Assembly (NCBI GenBank): GCA_035566435.1
Contig: DATMRF010000095.1
Span: forward strand, 1-25,801
Direction of reading: 5' to 3'
From: DATMRF01 sp035566435
GTDB taxonomy: Bacteria; Verrucomicrobiota; Verrucomicrobiia; Limisphaerales; UBA8199
Length of the DNA stretch: 25,801 bases
The position numbers and the translations under genes were made by a program. Numbering within the stretch: the stretch's first letter is position 1; every line of letters starts with the position of its first letter. Under the pieces are notes generated by a model. The model did not search any database and was not told where the DNA came from. It saw nothing but the letters and a program-made list of their open reading frames with translations. Positions 1-7,091 of the stretch are shown here, one piece after another.

Positions 1-825
1 AAAGAACTTTGGAAAAAGGACCTCGGTGAAGTGCGCAATGAATGGGGCTACGGCTCCTCCCCGATCCTCCATCGTGGGAAGGTCATCTTGAACTTCGGTC
101 CGGGCGACCGGGCCTTTCTGACCGCGCTTGACTTGAAGACGGGCAAAGTGCTCTGGAAATACGACGAACCCGGCGGTCCGAAAACCCTCCTCAAAGGAAA
201 TTGGGGCTCGTGGTGTACGCCCATCGTCGCCAGGGTCGGCGGCAAGGATCAGATCCTTTGCACCATGCTCACGCAGATGGTCGCCTGCGATCCAAAGACC
301 GGCGCCAGGTTATGGTTCGTCGACGGATTTGCGGAAGAAAAAGTCGCTCTGATCTATCCTTCGCCCGTGGTCTCCGCCGGCATCGGCGTCGCGTTCACCG
401 GATGGGTAAACGGGCCCACGTTTGGTTTCAAGCTGGGCGGAGCCGGCGACGTGACCGCTTCCAACCGGCTGTGGCTGGAGAGACAGCCCCAACGGATTGG
501 CTCGGGTGTGGTCGTTGATGGATTCGTCTTCATAGTCAACGCCGGACCAGGGACCGCTCAATGTATGGAATGCCAGACCGGAAAAATCCGGTGGACCGAA
601 CGGCTCGACGGCGGAGAAAGCTGGGGTTCGGTCGTGATGGGAGCCGGGCGGTTGTATGTCACGAGCCGAAGAGGCGTCACCACCGTTTTTCGGCCCGATC
701 CGGAGAAGTTCGAACTTTTGGCCATGAATGACCTGGGCGAGCCGAGCAACGCCACGCCAGCCATTTCCGACGGTCAGATTTTCCTCCGCACCGACGGGCA
801 CCTCTACTGCATCGCGGAGAACTAA
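1..825 (+). CDS. PQQ-like beta-propeller repeat protein, C-terminal part (5' end outside window)
   Basis: The frame is open from base 1, so the true start lies upstream; a GTG at 31 is only an internal codon. The visible 275 codons show repeated propeller blades with the PQQ/BamB-type signature: alternating hydrophobic strands, 'ALDLKTGKVLWKYD' near the beginning, 'ACDPKTGARLWFVDG', and 'CMECQTGKIRWTERL'. Such proteins fold into an eight-bladed propeller and are usually periplasmic, either as scaffolds or as subunits of quinoprotein-like enzymes. No haem motif and no clear quinone-ligand set can be judged from this part alone. Stop is TAA at 823-825. Large families of secreted PQQ-like proteins are common in Verrucomicrobiota and Planctomycetota. 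The specific function is unknown. Confidence 0.85.
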   Translation, partial: KELWKKDLGEVRNEWGYGSSPILHRGKVILNFGPGDRAFLTALDLKTGKVLWKYDEPGGPKTLLKGNWGSWCTPIVARVGGKDQILCTMLTQMVACDPKTGARLWFVDGFAEEKVALIYPSPVVSAGIGVAFTGWVNGPTFGFKLGGAGDVTASNRLWLERQPQRIGSGVVVDGFVFIVNAGPGTAQCMECQTGKIRWTERLDGGESWGSVVMGAGRLYVTSRRGVTTVFRPDPEKFELLAMNDLGEPSNATPAISDGQIFLRTDGHLYCIAEN

Positions 826-913
826 GTCCAGATTCATGCAACCGAGCTTCGCCCGCGGCAATTCGCGCACGCTCCAACGGCTCAAGGCTCTGCGGCAAGA
901 AGCTCAAAGGGAT

Positions 914-976
914 ATGCGGGTGACCAATCATGTCTGGACGGTTGAAGAATTGCTGTCCTCCGCTTCACAGCCATAA
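914..976 (+). pseudogene. Possible transposase C-terminal tail (relic)
   Basis: The last 20 codons before the TAA at 974-976 read 'RVTNHVWTVEELL' plus a short tail. This resembles the extreme C-terminus of IS1-like transposases from memory (a 'T-[DN]-H-[VL]-W-[ST]-[VIL]-E-E-L' pattern). The codons upstream, from an ATG at 836, do not look like transposase, so at most a fragment remains. The call is tentative and rests on a very short match. Confidence 0.28.
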
Positions 977-1384
977 CCAGCAAACTAACTTTGCACTACC
1001 AGCATAGATGGCATACAGCATGCTAGTTAATCGGCCGTTACATGGGTGAACGCTGCACCTTCCCGCTGGCCAGTTTTACGGTACTGCGCCAGCGGTTTTT
1101 CTTTCCAAGTGTCCGATTGTACGACGGCCCAATTTTGGGACACCAAACCAACCCGCACAGCAACATCCTAGACCCTCACTATGCTGGTGAGCGACGCCGG
1201 GACGGATGCAATCAGCCATTCGGCGGCGGTGTGGGCGGCGACAGTTGGGCGGTTGGGACAGCAAGTGCAGCCGCAAGCAGCGCTCGCTCGATGAAATGTG
1301 CCATAATCTTTTGCCCTTTCTAATCGGTTCCCACCAATCAATACACGTGTCTGTGCCGCAAAGGTGCAGGAGTTTACTAGCATC
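977..1384. other. Gene-free stretch with an orphan terminator
   Basis: No convincing coding frame was found on either strand. The segment carries a strong hairpin with a T run (1063-1100), listed separately, and ends where a decayed gene fragment begins at 1385. Confidence 0.5.
1063..1100 (+). terminator. Intrinsic terminator-like hairpin
   Basis: CCGCTGGC at 1063-1070 pairs exactly with GCCAGCGG at 1088-1095, and an inner CAGT/ACTG (1071-1074 with 1083-1086) extends the stem with one unpaired base. A TTTTT run follows at 1096-1100. This is a classic Rho-independent terminator for plus-strand transcription. It is 240 bp beyond the last plus-strand gene, so it may terminate a long 3' UTR, a lost gene or a small RNA. 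Confidence 0.6.
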
Positions 1385-1520
1385 CTGAGTGCATGGATTA
1401 TCCGGGGCTGCTGGCGGATGTGCTGGAGGGGGTGATGTCGATGACGGAAGAGAATTGGGAGGAGCGGGGTGAGGAACTGACGGAGGTGTTGAGGCCGGCG
1501 GTTTCAGGGAGCTGATGGTT
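1385..1520 (+). pseudogene. 3'-end relic of the Cys-rich HTH gene found at 11096-11671
   Basis: Bases from 1385 match the sequence from 11541 almost perfectly for about 43 bp and then diverge gradually. The encoded peptide runs from 'CMDYPGLLADVLEGV' to 'LRPAVSGS' and stop. It parallels the C-terminal 43 residues of the intact protein ('CVDYPGLLADVLEKV' to 'LRAAVIDG' and stop). Nothing upstream of 1385 resembles the rest of that gene. This is therefore a 5'-truncated copy keeping only the 3' end. Confidence 0.75.
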
Positions 1521-1543
1521 GAATGGGGTTTGAGAGTCTGGTT

Positions 1544-2560
1544 CTAGGGTTGCTTCACCACTTGGAGCGTTTGGTAGGAGCCAGCGGGCACGCCATTGGT
1601 CAAGCTCAGATTCTCAGGTTGGTAAGAATTGTCATGTTCACACCGGATAGCGACGCTGTTGCCGATAGCTGAATTGCTCGCAACGGACCTGGCTTTTGGA
1701 AAGAGCCATAACAGATTCCATGATTCGTGAATTTGGTCGAGCGCGTACTTGGCGTCGAGAGAGGCGTACTGCGCCGACGTATCGTTGGCAATCTGCAGTC
1801 CGAGATTTGCCGCTTTGCCGATCATCCAGCTAAACGTGATGTCGGAAAGGCCGGTTTCAGGGTATCCGCCGCCAATATCGCAGTGGACGCCGGAAAACCA
1901 GACCTGTTCGAGCACCTGGCCGGCCACTGGCGGCGAAGGCGGAGTCCAAAGGGTCGGCGGGAATTCCTGTCGACGTTCGTCAATCGCCAATGCCTGGTAA
2001 GCATTCAATACGTCGGGATGCAAGCTGGTGTCCAGGAAACCATATAGAACGGGATCAACTTTTCCAAGGAGCGCTGGAATCCCCAGCGAGCCCACCGTGT
2101 CCCAGACGCCCAGCATTTTGATCTTGGCATCGAACAGGGCATACTTATTCAGGCTGGCCAGAAGCGCGGCACGTTGGAGCTTGTCGCGGTAAGCCTGGAA
2201 TGCCGTGTTGACCAGATTGTCATCAAAGGCTCCAGTTGGTAAACCGCATATGGCAATCATTCCCGCAAGACTGCGCGCAGTAAAAGCGCCACGACTGAAA
2301 CCGAATAAAAAAAGTTCGTCGCCTTGCTCATACACGTGGGCGATTCTAGTGTAGCCGTCTTTGATTTTCTGAAAAAGGCCAGCGGCGATTGCTCCGCCAG
2401 CCAGTTTTTCAATGGGAGTTCCGTCCGAACCCACGCCGTCGTCGTAAGACGCAACCTGATCGGATGTAAAAGGGGTTGCCTTAAACAGCTTGTAGACGTT
2501 GGTGTCGTTTTGGGCAGTGTCCCAAGTGCCGTCGGCGCAGAAAATAATTCGTTTGCTCAT
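1544..2560 (-). CDS. DUF2235 domain alpha/beta hydrolase (Tle1-like phospholipase fold)
   Basis: A 338-residue protein of the DUF2235 family, the catalytic domain of type VI secretion phospholipase effector Tle1 and of many stand-alone homologues. Visible motifs are the N-terminal 'FCADGTWD', the nucleophile elbow GFSRGA with Ser89, 'GVWDTVGSLG' with Asp154 as candidate acid, and 'GVHCDIGGGY' with candidate catalytic His226. The ATG at 2558-2560 gives the expected N-terminus; only a weak AAGG lies upstream. There is no signal peptide and no VgrG or PAAR neighbour, so a secreted-effector role is not supported here and an intracellular esterase or lipase is equally possible. The gene stands alone between two 3'-end relics of an unrelated gene (1385-1520 and 2679-2746), which suggests it lies in a rearranged segment. 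Confidence 0.85.
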   Translation of the reverse strand: MSKRIIFCADGTWDTAQNDTNVYKLFKATPFTSDQVASYDDGVGSDGTPIEKLAGGAIAAGLFQKIKDGYTRIAHVYEQGDELFLFGFSRGAFTARSLAGMIAICGLPTGAFDDNLVNTAFQAYRDKLQRAALLASLNKYALFDAKIKMLGVWDTVGSLGIPALLGKVDPVLYGFLDTSLHPDVLNAYQALAIDERRQEFPPTLWTPPSPPVAGQVLEQVWFSGVHCDIGGGYPETGLSDITFSWMIGKAANLGLQIANDTSAQYASLDAKYALDQIHESWNLLWLFPKARSVASNSAIGNSVAIRCEHDNSYQPENLSLTNGVPAGSYQTLQVVKQP

Positions 2561-2678
2561 CTTGTGTCGCCCTTATGTGGTGGTTCAATTTTATTTGCAA
2601 GTGGATTTTACAATCCTCCTTTGCTGGTACGGCCCAGGGTGACTGACCCCTGGCAATTGCAGCAGGAGGTTGCCATAC

Positions 2679-2746
2679 GGGAAAATTGGTCAGAGCGGCG
2701 TGAGGGGCTGGCGGAGTTGTTGAGGCCGGCGGTTTCTGGGGGTTGA
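2679..2746 (+). pseudogene. Second 3'-end relic of the Cys-rich HTH gene
   Basis: The short frame 'IRENWSERREGLAELLRPAVSGG' and stop matches the last about 23 codons of the relic at 1385-1520 ('TEENWEERGEELTEVLRPAVSGS') and of the intact gene ending at 11671. It lies in the same orientation as the first relic, and the two flank the DUF2235 gene like imperfect direct repeats. It is clearly non-functional. Confidence 0.65.
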
Positions 2747-2810
2747 CGGCTGAGGGGAGGTAGCTGACGGCGGTGTGGTTTCCACTCGTAAAGTATGGAA
2801 ACGAGGAAGG

Positions 2811-3545
2811 CTACTTGTCGCCCAAGTGGCGAACCTGACCGGAGCCGGAGATTTCGCGAGTGACCTGCGGGCTGCCGTAATACTCGACGGTGCCGCTACC
2901 ACTGATGTGCGCGCTCAGGGCGTCCTTGACCCGCAACGTGGCGTGCCCCGAACCGCTAATCTGGGCCTCGGCCTGGCTGCACGCGAGTTCGGGTGCAAGG
3001 TGACTGCCGGAGCCACTGATGTGGATATCCTGCCGCTCCACCTCCCCGGCAGCCGTGGTGTCACCTGAACCGCTGATATGCACCGAGAGCACCTTCGCCT
3101 GCAACTGGGGCACCTCGATTCTGCCGGAACCGCTAATCTGCAACGCGAGATTCTCTGCCTTGACCGTCGGCGCCGTGGCATTAACGGAGCCGGACAAATC
3201 GAGAGCGTTCAAGTTCTTCAGTTTGAGGTTGTAACGAATGGTCTTAGAGGGACGCAGGTTGACGTTCTCAGACCCTATCCACAAACGCCCGTGGCTGACT
3301 TCGGACTTTATCAAAGGCAGCAGGTTCTCGTCAGTCTCGATGCTAAGCGACTCTTCGCCGCCTTGGGAGACGAACAAATCACCAGAGCCTGAGACCGAAA
3401 CCTGGTTGAATTCGCCGACTTCTCTGGCTTGGGAGACGACCCGCCCGTCGCCTGTCACCGTCTTCCCTCCCGGCATAAAAGAGCATCCTGAGAGCGCGAG
3501 GAGAGCGAATACCGGTGCCGTTTTCAAGAGATGGTTCAAATTCAT
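2811..3545 (-). CDS. DUF2807 (GIN-domain) lipoprotein
   Basis: A 244-residue protein beginning with a lipoprotein signal. The hydrophobic stretch 'APVFALLALSGC' places the lipobox Cys at residue 21, so the mature protein should be lipid-anchored in a membrane facing the periplasm or surface. The rest is the DUF2807 'putative auto-transporter adhesin head GIN' domain. The signature (I/L/V)SGSG recurs seven times, roughly once per beta turn ('VSGSGD', 'ISGSGR', 'ISGSGT' and others), with an additional 'LSGSV', as expected for a right-handed beta-helix. Length and architecture are typical for the family, whose biochemical role is not known. The gene is monocistronic here, with the hipBA operator region upstream in the other direction. 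Confidence 0.88.
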   Translation of the reverse strand: MNLNHLLKTAPVFALLALSGCSFMPGGKTVTGDGRVVSQAREVGEFNQVSVSGSGDLFVSQGGEESLSIETDENLLPLIKSEVSHGRLWIGSENVNLRPSKTIRYNLKLKNLNALDLSGSVNATAPTVKAENLALQISGSGRIEVPQLQAKVLSVHISGSGDTTAAGEVERQDIHISGSGSHLAPELACSQAEAQISGSGHATLRVKDALSAHISGSGTVEYYGSPQVTREISGSGQVRHLGDK

Positions 3546-3666
3546 AGCCTGTATCGTGCATTACCCATTCACCTGCGGCATTGTTTCAAGTTTTTGCATC
3601 CGGGGCGACGAGCAAAACCCTCCCAAGGCACTTTCCCGGTTTAGGCCACCGGAAGCGGCTGCTAGT

Positions 3667-3781
3667 GGCTAAACGATTTCTTGAACGATTTTTTCATTTC
3701 TCGTTAAGGCTTGATTCTTAGGGGTCTAAGGCGGCTTCGGGCGTGGTTTTGGGATTCTTCAAACGATTTCCAAGAGGGGTG
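3667..3781. repeat. 115-bp intergenic repeat, copy 1
   Basis: This copy aligns along its full length with 15505-15619, and both are 115 bp. Both start with GGCTAAACGATTT and end with GAGGGGTG. The AACGATTT motif occurs at 3672, 3684 and 3761, and an inverted end TCGTT lies at 3701-3705. Read on the minus strand, both copies encode similar short tails beginning 'GNRL', so it could also be a decayed gene end. It sits upstream of hipBA. Confidence 0.7.
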
Positions 3782-3942
3782 ATGACAAATGCGAAGCGCG
3801 AAGCGCGAATTGCCCAGGCCGGGGATGCCCCAGACCGCCTTTGGTCAAATTCGCAGCGGCGCAGTCATGGGGCGGGGAAGCTTTAGGTGAATCCGGGCCA
3901 TATTGGCCCCCAGATCGCTGGTTCTGAGGTTTTTAGGGGGTG

Positions 3943-3956
3943 TTCCCGGTCGGGAA
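3943..3956. promoter_or_regulatory. HipB-type operator 1
   Basis: Perfect 14-bp palindrome TTCCCG-GT-CGGGAA, 115 bp upstream of hipB. It is the first of three related sites spaced 49 and 50 bp apart. HipB proteins are known to bind several inverted repeats before their own operon; assigning these sites to this HipB is inference. Confidence 0.7.
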
Positions 3957-3991
3957 TATTCTTCATTTTTTCATGCTCGGAAGGCAATTAG

Positions 3992-4005
3992 TTCCCGATC
4001 GGGAA
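3992..4005. promoter_or_regulatory. HipB-type operator 2
   Basis: Perfect 14-bp palindrome TTCCCG-AT-CGGGAA, starting 49 bp after operator 1, with AT-rich flanks. Confidence 0.72.
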
Positions 4006-4041
4006 TAATTGGCTTGCTTTGAGTTGTTTTTAGTCTTAATG

Positions 4042-4055
4042 TTCCCGTACGGTAA
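4042..4055. promoter_or_regulatory. HipB-type operator 3 overlapping the likely promoter
   Basis: TTCCCG-TA-CGGTAA, a slightly degenerate copy starting 50 bp after operator 2. It lies directly upstream of the TATAGATAAT candidate -10 element, so protein bound here should block RNA polymerase. Confidence 0.65.
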
Positions 4056-4070
4056 CTTATAGATAATGCT

Positions 4071-4319
4071 ATGAAGATGACGCCCAAACAGATCGGCGAA
4101 CTGGTCAGAGGTACCCGCAAGAGTCTTGCGGTGACGCAAAAGGATCTGGCCATGACATCCGGCACAGGCTTGCGGTTCATTATCGAACTGGAAAAGGGGA
4201 AACCCACTTGCCAGCTCAGCAAGGTCCTCACCGTCCTCAATACGCTGGGCATCACGATAAAACTAACCCCACCCGCGACCGACAAGAAACCGGGCCAAAC
4301 CGCTAAAGAAGGGGTTTAA
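4071..4319 (+). CDS. hipB: HipB-like antitoxin, XRE-family HTH regulator
   Basis: An 82-residue protein with a single XRE-type helix-turn-helix covering about residues 6-62. Diagnostic pieces are 'IGELVRGTRKSLAVTQKDLA' and 'FIIELEKGKPTCQLSKVLTVL', the pattern shared by HipB proteins. The C-terminal tail 'PPATDKKPGQTAKEGV' is polar and probably disordered; in E. coli such tails contribute to antitoxin turnover. It ends 3 bp before hipA, so the two genes form one operon. The three TTCCCG palindromes upstream fit autorepression by a HipB dimer or HipAB complex. Two in-frame ATGs (4071 and 4077) are possible starts. Confidence 0.9.
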   Translation: MKMTPKQIGELVRGTRKSLAVTQKDLAMTSGTGLRFIIELEKGKPTCQLSKVLTVLNTLGITIKLTPPATDKKPGQTAKEGV

Positions 4320-4322
4320 GCC

Positions 4323-5585
4323 ATGCCACGGACGCTAGATGTTTACCTGCACCGGCACTTAATCGGAAAGCTCGTTCAGAATGACCATGGCCACATGGTC
4401 TATGATTACGTCGAAAGCTGGCTAACCAATCCAACGGCAATTCCGCTGTCCCAGTCGTTGCCGCTCACGAAAAAGCACTTCACCCGGAATGATTGCCGAG
4501 GATTCTTCGCCGGCGTTTTGCCCGATGAAAGCAAACGTGAGATCATCGCTCGCAATCTCGGAATCAGCGCCAGAAACGATTTCGCCATGCTGGAACGGAT
4601 TGGCGGTGAGTGCGCCGGTGCCGTGACATTCATAGCGGAAGGAACGAGCCTTCCGGAGCCTGATAATCAATACCGCGCCCTGAGCGCTCCGGAGTTGGAG
4701 GATATTATCAAGAAATTGCCCCGGCGTCCGCTCCTGGCCGGCGAGGAAGGCATCCGGCTTTCCTTGGCGGGAGCGCAGGACAAGATCGCAGTGCATGTTT
4801 CGGGAGGTCAAATTTCCCTCCCGATAAATGGAGCGCCGAGCACCCACATTCTCAAGCCAGCCATCGAGCGGTTTGAAGGCGTGGTCTTCAATGAAGCGCT
4901 GTGCATGCGTCTGGCCCAAGCGGTCGGCTTGGACACTGCGACAGTCGAGATCGGTAAGGTGGAGGGCATCGATTATCTCTTGGTGCAGCGATATGATCGT
5001 GCCTTGAACCCGGAGGCTCCGGAAGGGCCCGGGCGTCTCCGACGTGAACACCAGGAGGATTTTTGCCAGGCGCTGGGGATAGTGCCGGAACATAAGTATC
5101 AAAACGAAGGTGGACCCTCCATCAAACAGTGTTTTGAGTTGGTCCGTGCGGCGTCTTCCACTCCGGTCATTGACCTGCAGGCGTTGCTCGACGCGGTCAT
5201 CTTCAATTGGCTGATTGGCAACAACGACGCACACGGCAAGAATTTTTCGCTCGTTTACCGTGGGGAGATCAGTTCCGGACTGCAAACACGTCTTTCACCA
5301 CTCTACGATTTGATCAGCACGGTTTACTATCCGGAGCTTTCCCCGAAGATGGCGATGAAGCTTGGCGGCGAGTATCTTTCTGCACGCATTGCGCCGGCAA
5401 ACTTCGAACGCCTGGCCGAGGAGGCCGGCTTGGCAAAGCCCATGATGAAGCGTCGAGTGTTGGAGTTGGCAGAAACGGTCGTGTCAAAGTTGCCAACGGT
5501 CACAACCGACCATCCTGTTACGGCGGCTGTTGCGAAAGTGATTCAAAGCCGCTGCGAGCGGAAGATAACAGATTTCAAAGCGTGA
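4323..5585 (+). CDS. hipA: HipA family serine/threonine kinase toxin
   Basis: A 420-residue HipA kinase. In E. coli, HipA phosphorylates glutamyl-tRNA synthetase and causes growth arrest and persistence; the target of this homologue is unknown. The N-terminal domain contains 'NPTAIPLSQSLPL' and 'FFAGVLPDE'. The flexible loop 'LSLAGAQDK' holds Ser147, equivalent to the E. coli autophosphorylation site Ser150. 'THILKP' has Lys178 for ATP binding. The catalytic loop 'GNNDAHGKNFS' gives Asp302 and Asn307, and 'LSPLYDLIS' gives the metal-binding Asp329. All key residues are present, so the kinase should be active. The sequence AGAAGGGG upstream is a good ribosome binding site, and the ATG follows the hipB stop after 3 bases. 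Confidence 0.95.
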   Translation: MPRTLDVYLHRHLIGKLVQNDHGHMVYDYVESWLTNPTAIPLSQSLPLTKKHFTRNDCRGFFAGVLPDESKREIIARNLGISARNDFAMLERIGGECAGAVTFIAEGTSLPEPDNQYRALSAPELEDIIKKLPRRPLLAGEEGIRLSLAGAQDKIAVHVSGGQISLPINGAPSTHILKPAIERFEGVVFNEALCMRLAQAVGLDTATVEIGKVEGIDYLLVQRYDRALNPEAPEGPGRLRREHQEDFCQALGIVPEHKYQNEGGPSIKQCFELVRAASSTPVIDLQALLDAVIFNWLIGNNDAHGKNFSLVYRGEISSGLQTRLSPLYDLISTVYYPELSPKMAMKLGGEYLSARIAPANFERLAEEAGLAKPMMKRRVLELAETVVSKLPTVTTDHPVTAAVAKVIQSRCERKITDFKA

Positions 5586-5604
5586 GCAGCCAGGACAAAC
5601 CCCT

Positions 5605-5808
5605 TTGACCAAGAACGAGATGCACGTCCAGCGAGACAGCTTTTTCAGGATCTTCAGCAGCGAGCTGAGAGGAGCGCTGCAGTATTTCTTTGAGAATAGA
5701 CGCGCCCGCATAACGCCGGAAATTGCCAGTGAGTTCGTCGATCTCGCAACGCTCGAACGCTTGGTTGCCGTGGGGCTAATCGAATTCGACGGTGAAAGCG
5801 GAGAATAA
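5605..5808 (+). CDS. Small hypothetical protein, probable third gene of the hipBA operon
   Basis: A 67-codon frame from TTG at 5605 (preceded by CAGGAC) or 62 codons from ATG at 5620, starting only 20-35 bases after hipA and ending before a strong terminator. The predicted protein contains 'RDSFFRIFSSELRGALQYFF' and 'EIASEFVDLATLERLVAVGLIEF' and looks like a small all-helical protein with an acidic end. No family was recognised. Its position inside the transcription unit, with no other gene before the terminator, argues that it is expressed with hipBA, possibly as an accessory factor. It could also be a remnant. Confidence 0.5.
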   Translation: MTKNEMHVQRDSFFRIFSSELRGALQYFFENRRARITPEIASEFVDLATLERLVAVGLIEFDGESGE

Positions 5809-5897
5809 CCGGAATCGGTTCTTCACAATTACGAGCGTGCCCCAAGATAGCCGGGCTCGGTTTTGAGGCCCAAAACAACTGGATGCCGATACAAGCA

Positions 5898-5921
5898 GGA
5901 TGATGCGGGATCATCCTTTTT
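5898..5921 (+). terminator. Intrinsic terminator of the hipBA operon
   Basis: Perfect 7-bp stem GGATGAT (5898-5904) and ATCATCC (5910-5916) around a GCGGG loop, directly followed by TTTTT at 5917-5921. It is placed 90 bp after the small third gene. Confidence 0.75.
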
Positions 5922-6250
5922 GCGCTCTTGGTATAGAATCCGGTAGGGTTGGGGGGGTATAGGGCCCCAAAAAGGGGCAAAACCTTTCAGATTCTTGAGG
6001 AAACTCGAGATGGAGGCGAGGGTCGGAATCGGCCTGAGAAAGGCCGATTTCAAGTGCGAGATTAGCCTGATTTTACGGGCTATTCAACACTTTTGTGGAA
6101 CTATTTTTCACCTTGGTTTTACCCTATTTTGTTAGCCATTTTGTTAGCCATTGTATCCGTCACTCACGCCAGTTTTTCGATCTCCAAATTCTTTAGGAAT
6201 TCGTGAAATCGAGGGGCGCGAACCGGCCACCGCCAGCCGGCCCGGGTAGC
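5922..6250. other. Gene-free stretch with a hairpin and a short tandem repeat
   Basis: No confident gene. AATCGGCCT (6027-6035) and AGGCCGATT (6041-6049) form a 9-bp perfect stem with a 5-base loop but no T run. TTTTGTTAGCCA is repeated exactly in tandem at 6127-6150. On the minus strand, a short open stretch ending near 6161 reads 'FHEFLKNLEIEKLA' and stop, and looks like the tail of a lost gene; this is weak. Confidence 0.4.
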
Positions 6251-6844
6251 TCAAGGCGGTGCCGAGGTCGCTTTGCCCTCTATTGCCTCAAGGTATCGTA
6301 CTCCGTTCCGGGTGAGGTTGAAGAGCGGATTTCCCTCGGAGTTGTACTCGGCAAGGCTGAGCAAACCGAGTGTTTTCAGTTGGTCGAGGTCGTTCTTCAG
6401 GAAGCGCGGCTCTGAAACGGTTAGCATCTGCGCGTCTGCGCTAAGCACGAATTGCCCCGATCCGTAGTTTGCGTAGTGGAGAAGGTCAGCTCCAGACTCT
6501 GCGAATTGGCGAAGGATCGAGACCGCTTGTTCGGAGAGTTCCGCATCAGGGACGACAGCCAAGGAGAGGCCGCGAAATTCGTCCACTCGGCTGAGGAGAG
6601 TGGCGACAATGGTTTGGATGTCGTCGAGTTTCGCCAGCATCGCGGCATGATCGGCAGCCAGGATTTTATCCACCTCGCTCCGCAGTACGGCGGTGTTCGC
6701 AATCAGGTTCTTCAGCTCTTCGTGGTGGTGGTAATCCAGCCATTCCATAAAGGCCTGGTGGTCGGCTTTCTTGCGCTCACCCCGTTCCTGTTTGAAAATA
6801 CGAAGCAAGCTGATCAATGCTGTGAAGGCGCTGAGCGGTTCCAT
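6251..6844 (-). CDS. Hypothetical protein: N-terminal hydrophobic helix, coiled-coil-like middle, winged-helix-like C-terminus
   Basis: A 197-residue protein if the ATG at 6842-6844 is used ('MEPLSAFTALISLLRIF'); a TTG 11 codons upstream is also in frame, and neither start has a clear ribosome binding site. Residues about 1-17 are hydrophobic. About 30-95 are helical with many charged residues ('HHHEELKNLIANTAVLRSEV', 'MLAKLDDIQTIVATLLSRV'). The C-terminal about 85 residues ('FLKNDLDQLKTLGLLSL', then 'NPLFNLTRNGVRYLEAIEG') resemble the recognition helix and wing of a winged-helix domain. Not assigned to a named family. Membrane-tip, coiled-coil and effector-like architectures occur in some defence systems, but no partner gene supports that here. 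Confidence 0.72.
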   Translation of the reverse strand: MEPLSAFTALISLLRIFKQERGERKKADHQAFMEWLDYHHHEELKNLIANTAVLRSEVDKILAADHAAMLAKLDDIQTIVATLLSRVDEFRGLSLAVVPDAELSEQAVSILRQFAESGADLLHYANYGSGQFVLSADAQMLTVSEPRFLKNDLDQLKTLGLLSLAEYNSEGNPLFNLTRNGVRYLEAIEGKATSAPP

Positions 6845-7044
6845 ATCAAATAGTGCTGAGGAAAACGATAAGGCCAAGTCGGGCGTTGTAAAGGTCCGAG
6901 AGGTCCCCGCCGGGTCAGAACCGAGTTTTAGGTGCGCTGCCCGCGCTTAGGGCTAGAGGCATGGTGGCCTGTCGATTGGGGAGGCGGCAGGTGCTGCGGT
7001 TAGGCTCGGAGCGACTTGGGGAGTGCGCGCACTTTGCTCTCAAG

Positions 7045-7091
7045 GCAACTGCGCGCATTGTGTGGATTGCTTGAACCGGTGGCTGATGGCT
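7045..7091. repeat. 47-bp direct repeat, copy 1
   Basis: Identical over 47 bp to 8311-8357. It begins GCAACTGCGCGCATTG and ends GGTGGCTGATGGCT. This copy overlaps the last two bases of the Myb/SANT-like gene's stop codon (minus strand). The pair brackets that gene. Confidence 0.95.

Larger units (their letters stand above)
3782..4070 (+). promoter_or_regulatory. hipBA upstream region with a candidate promoter next to the start codon
   Basis: No gene is seen here. The last 130 bases carry three palindromic operators (listed separately). A TATAGATAAT stretch at 4058-4067 could serve as a -10 element. It ends only 3 bases before the ATG at 4071, so transcription would begin at or just after that codon, suggesting a leaderless message or use of the second ATG at 4077. 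No Shine-Dalgarno sequence is visible. Confidence 0.4.

Noticed and set aside
6237..6300. tRNA-like start 'CCCGGGTAGCTCA'
   Set aside because: No acceptor stem, anticodon arm or T-loop follows, and the bases belong to the end of the minus-strand gene at 6251.
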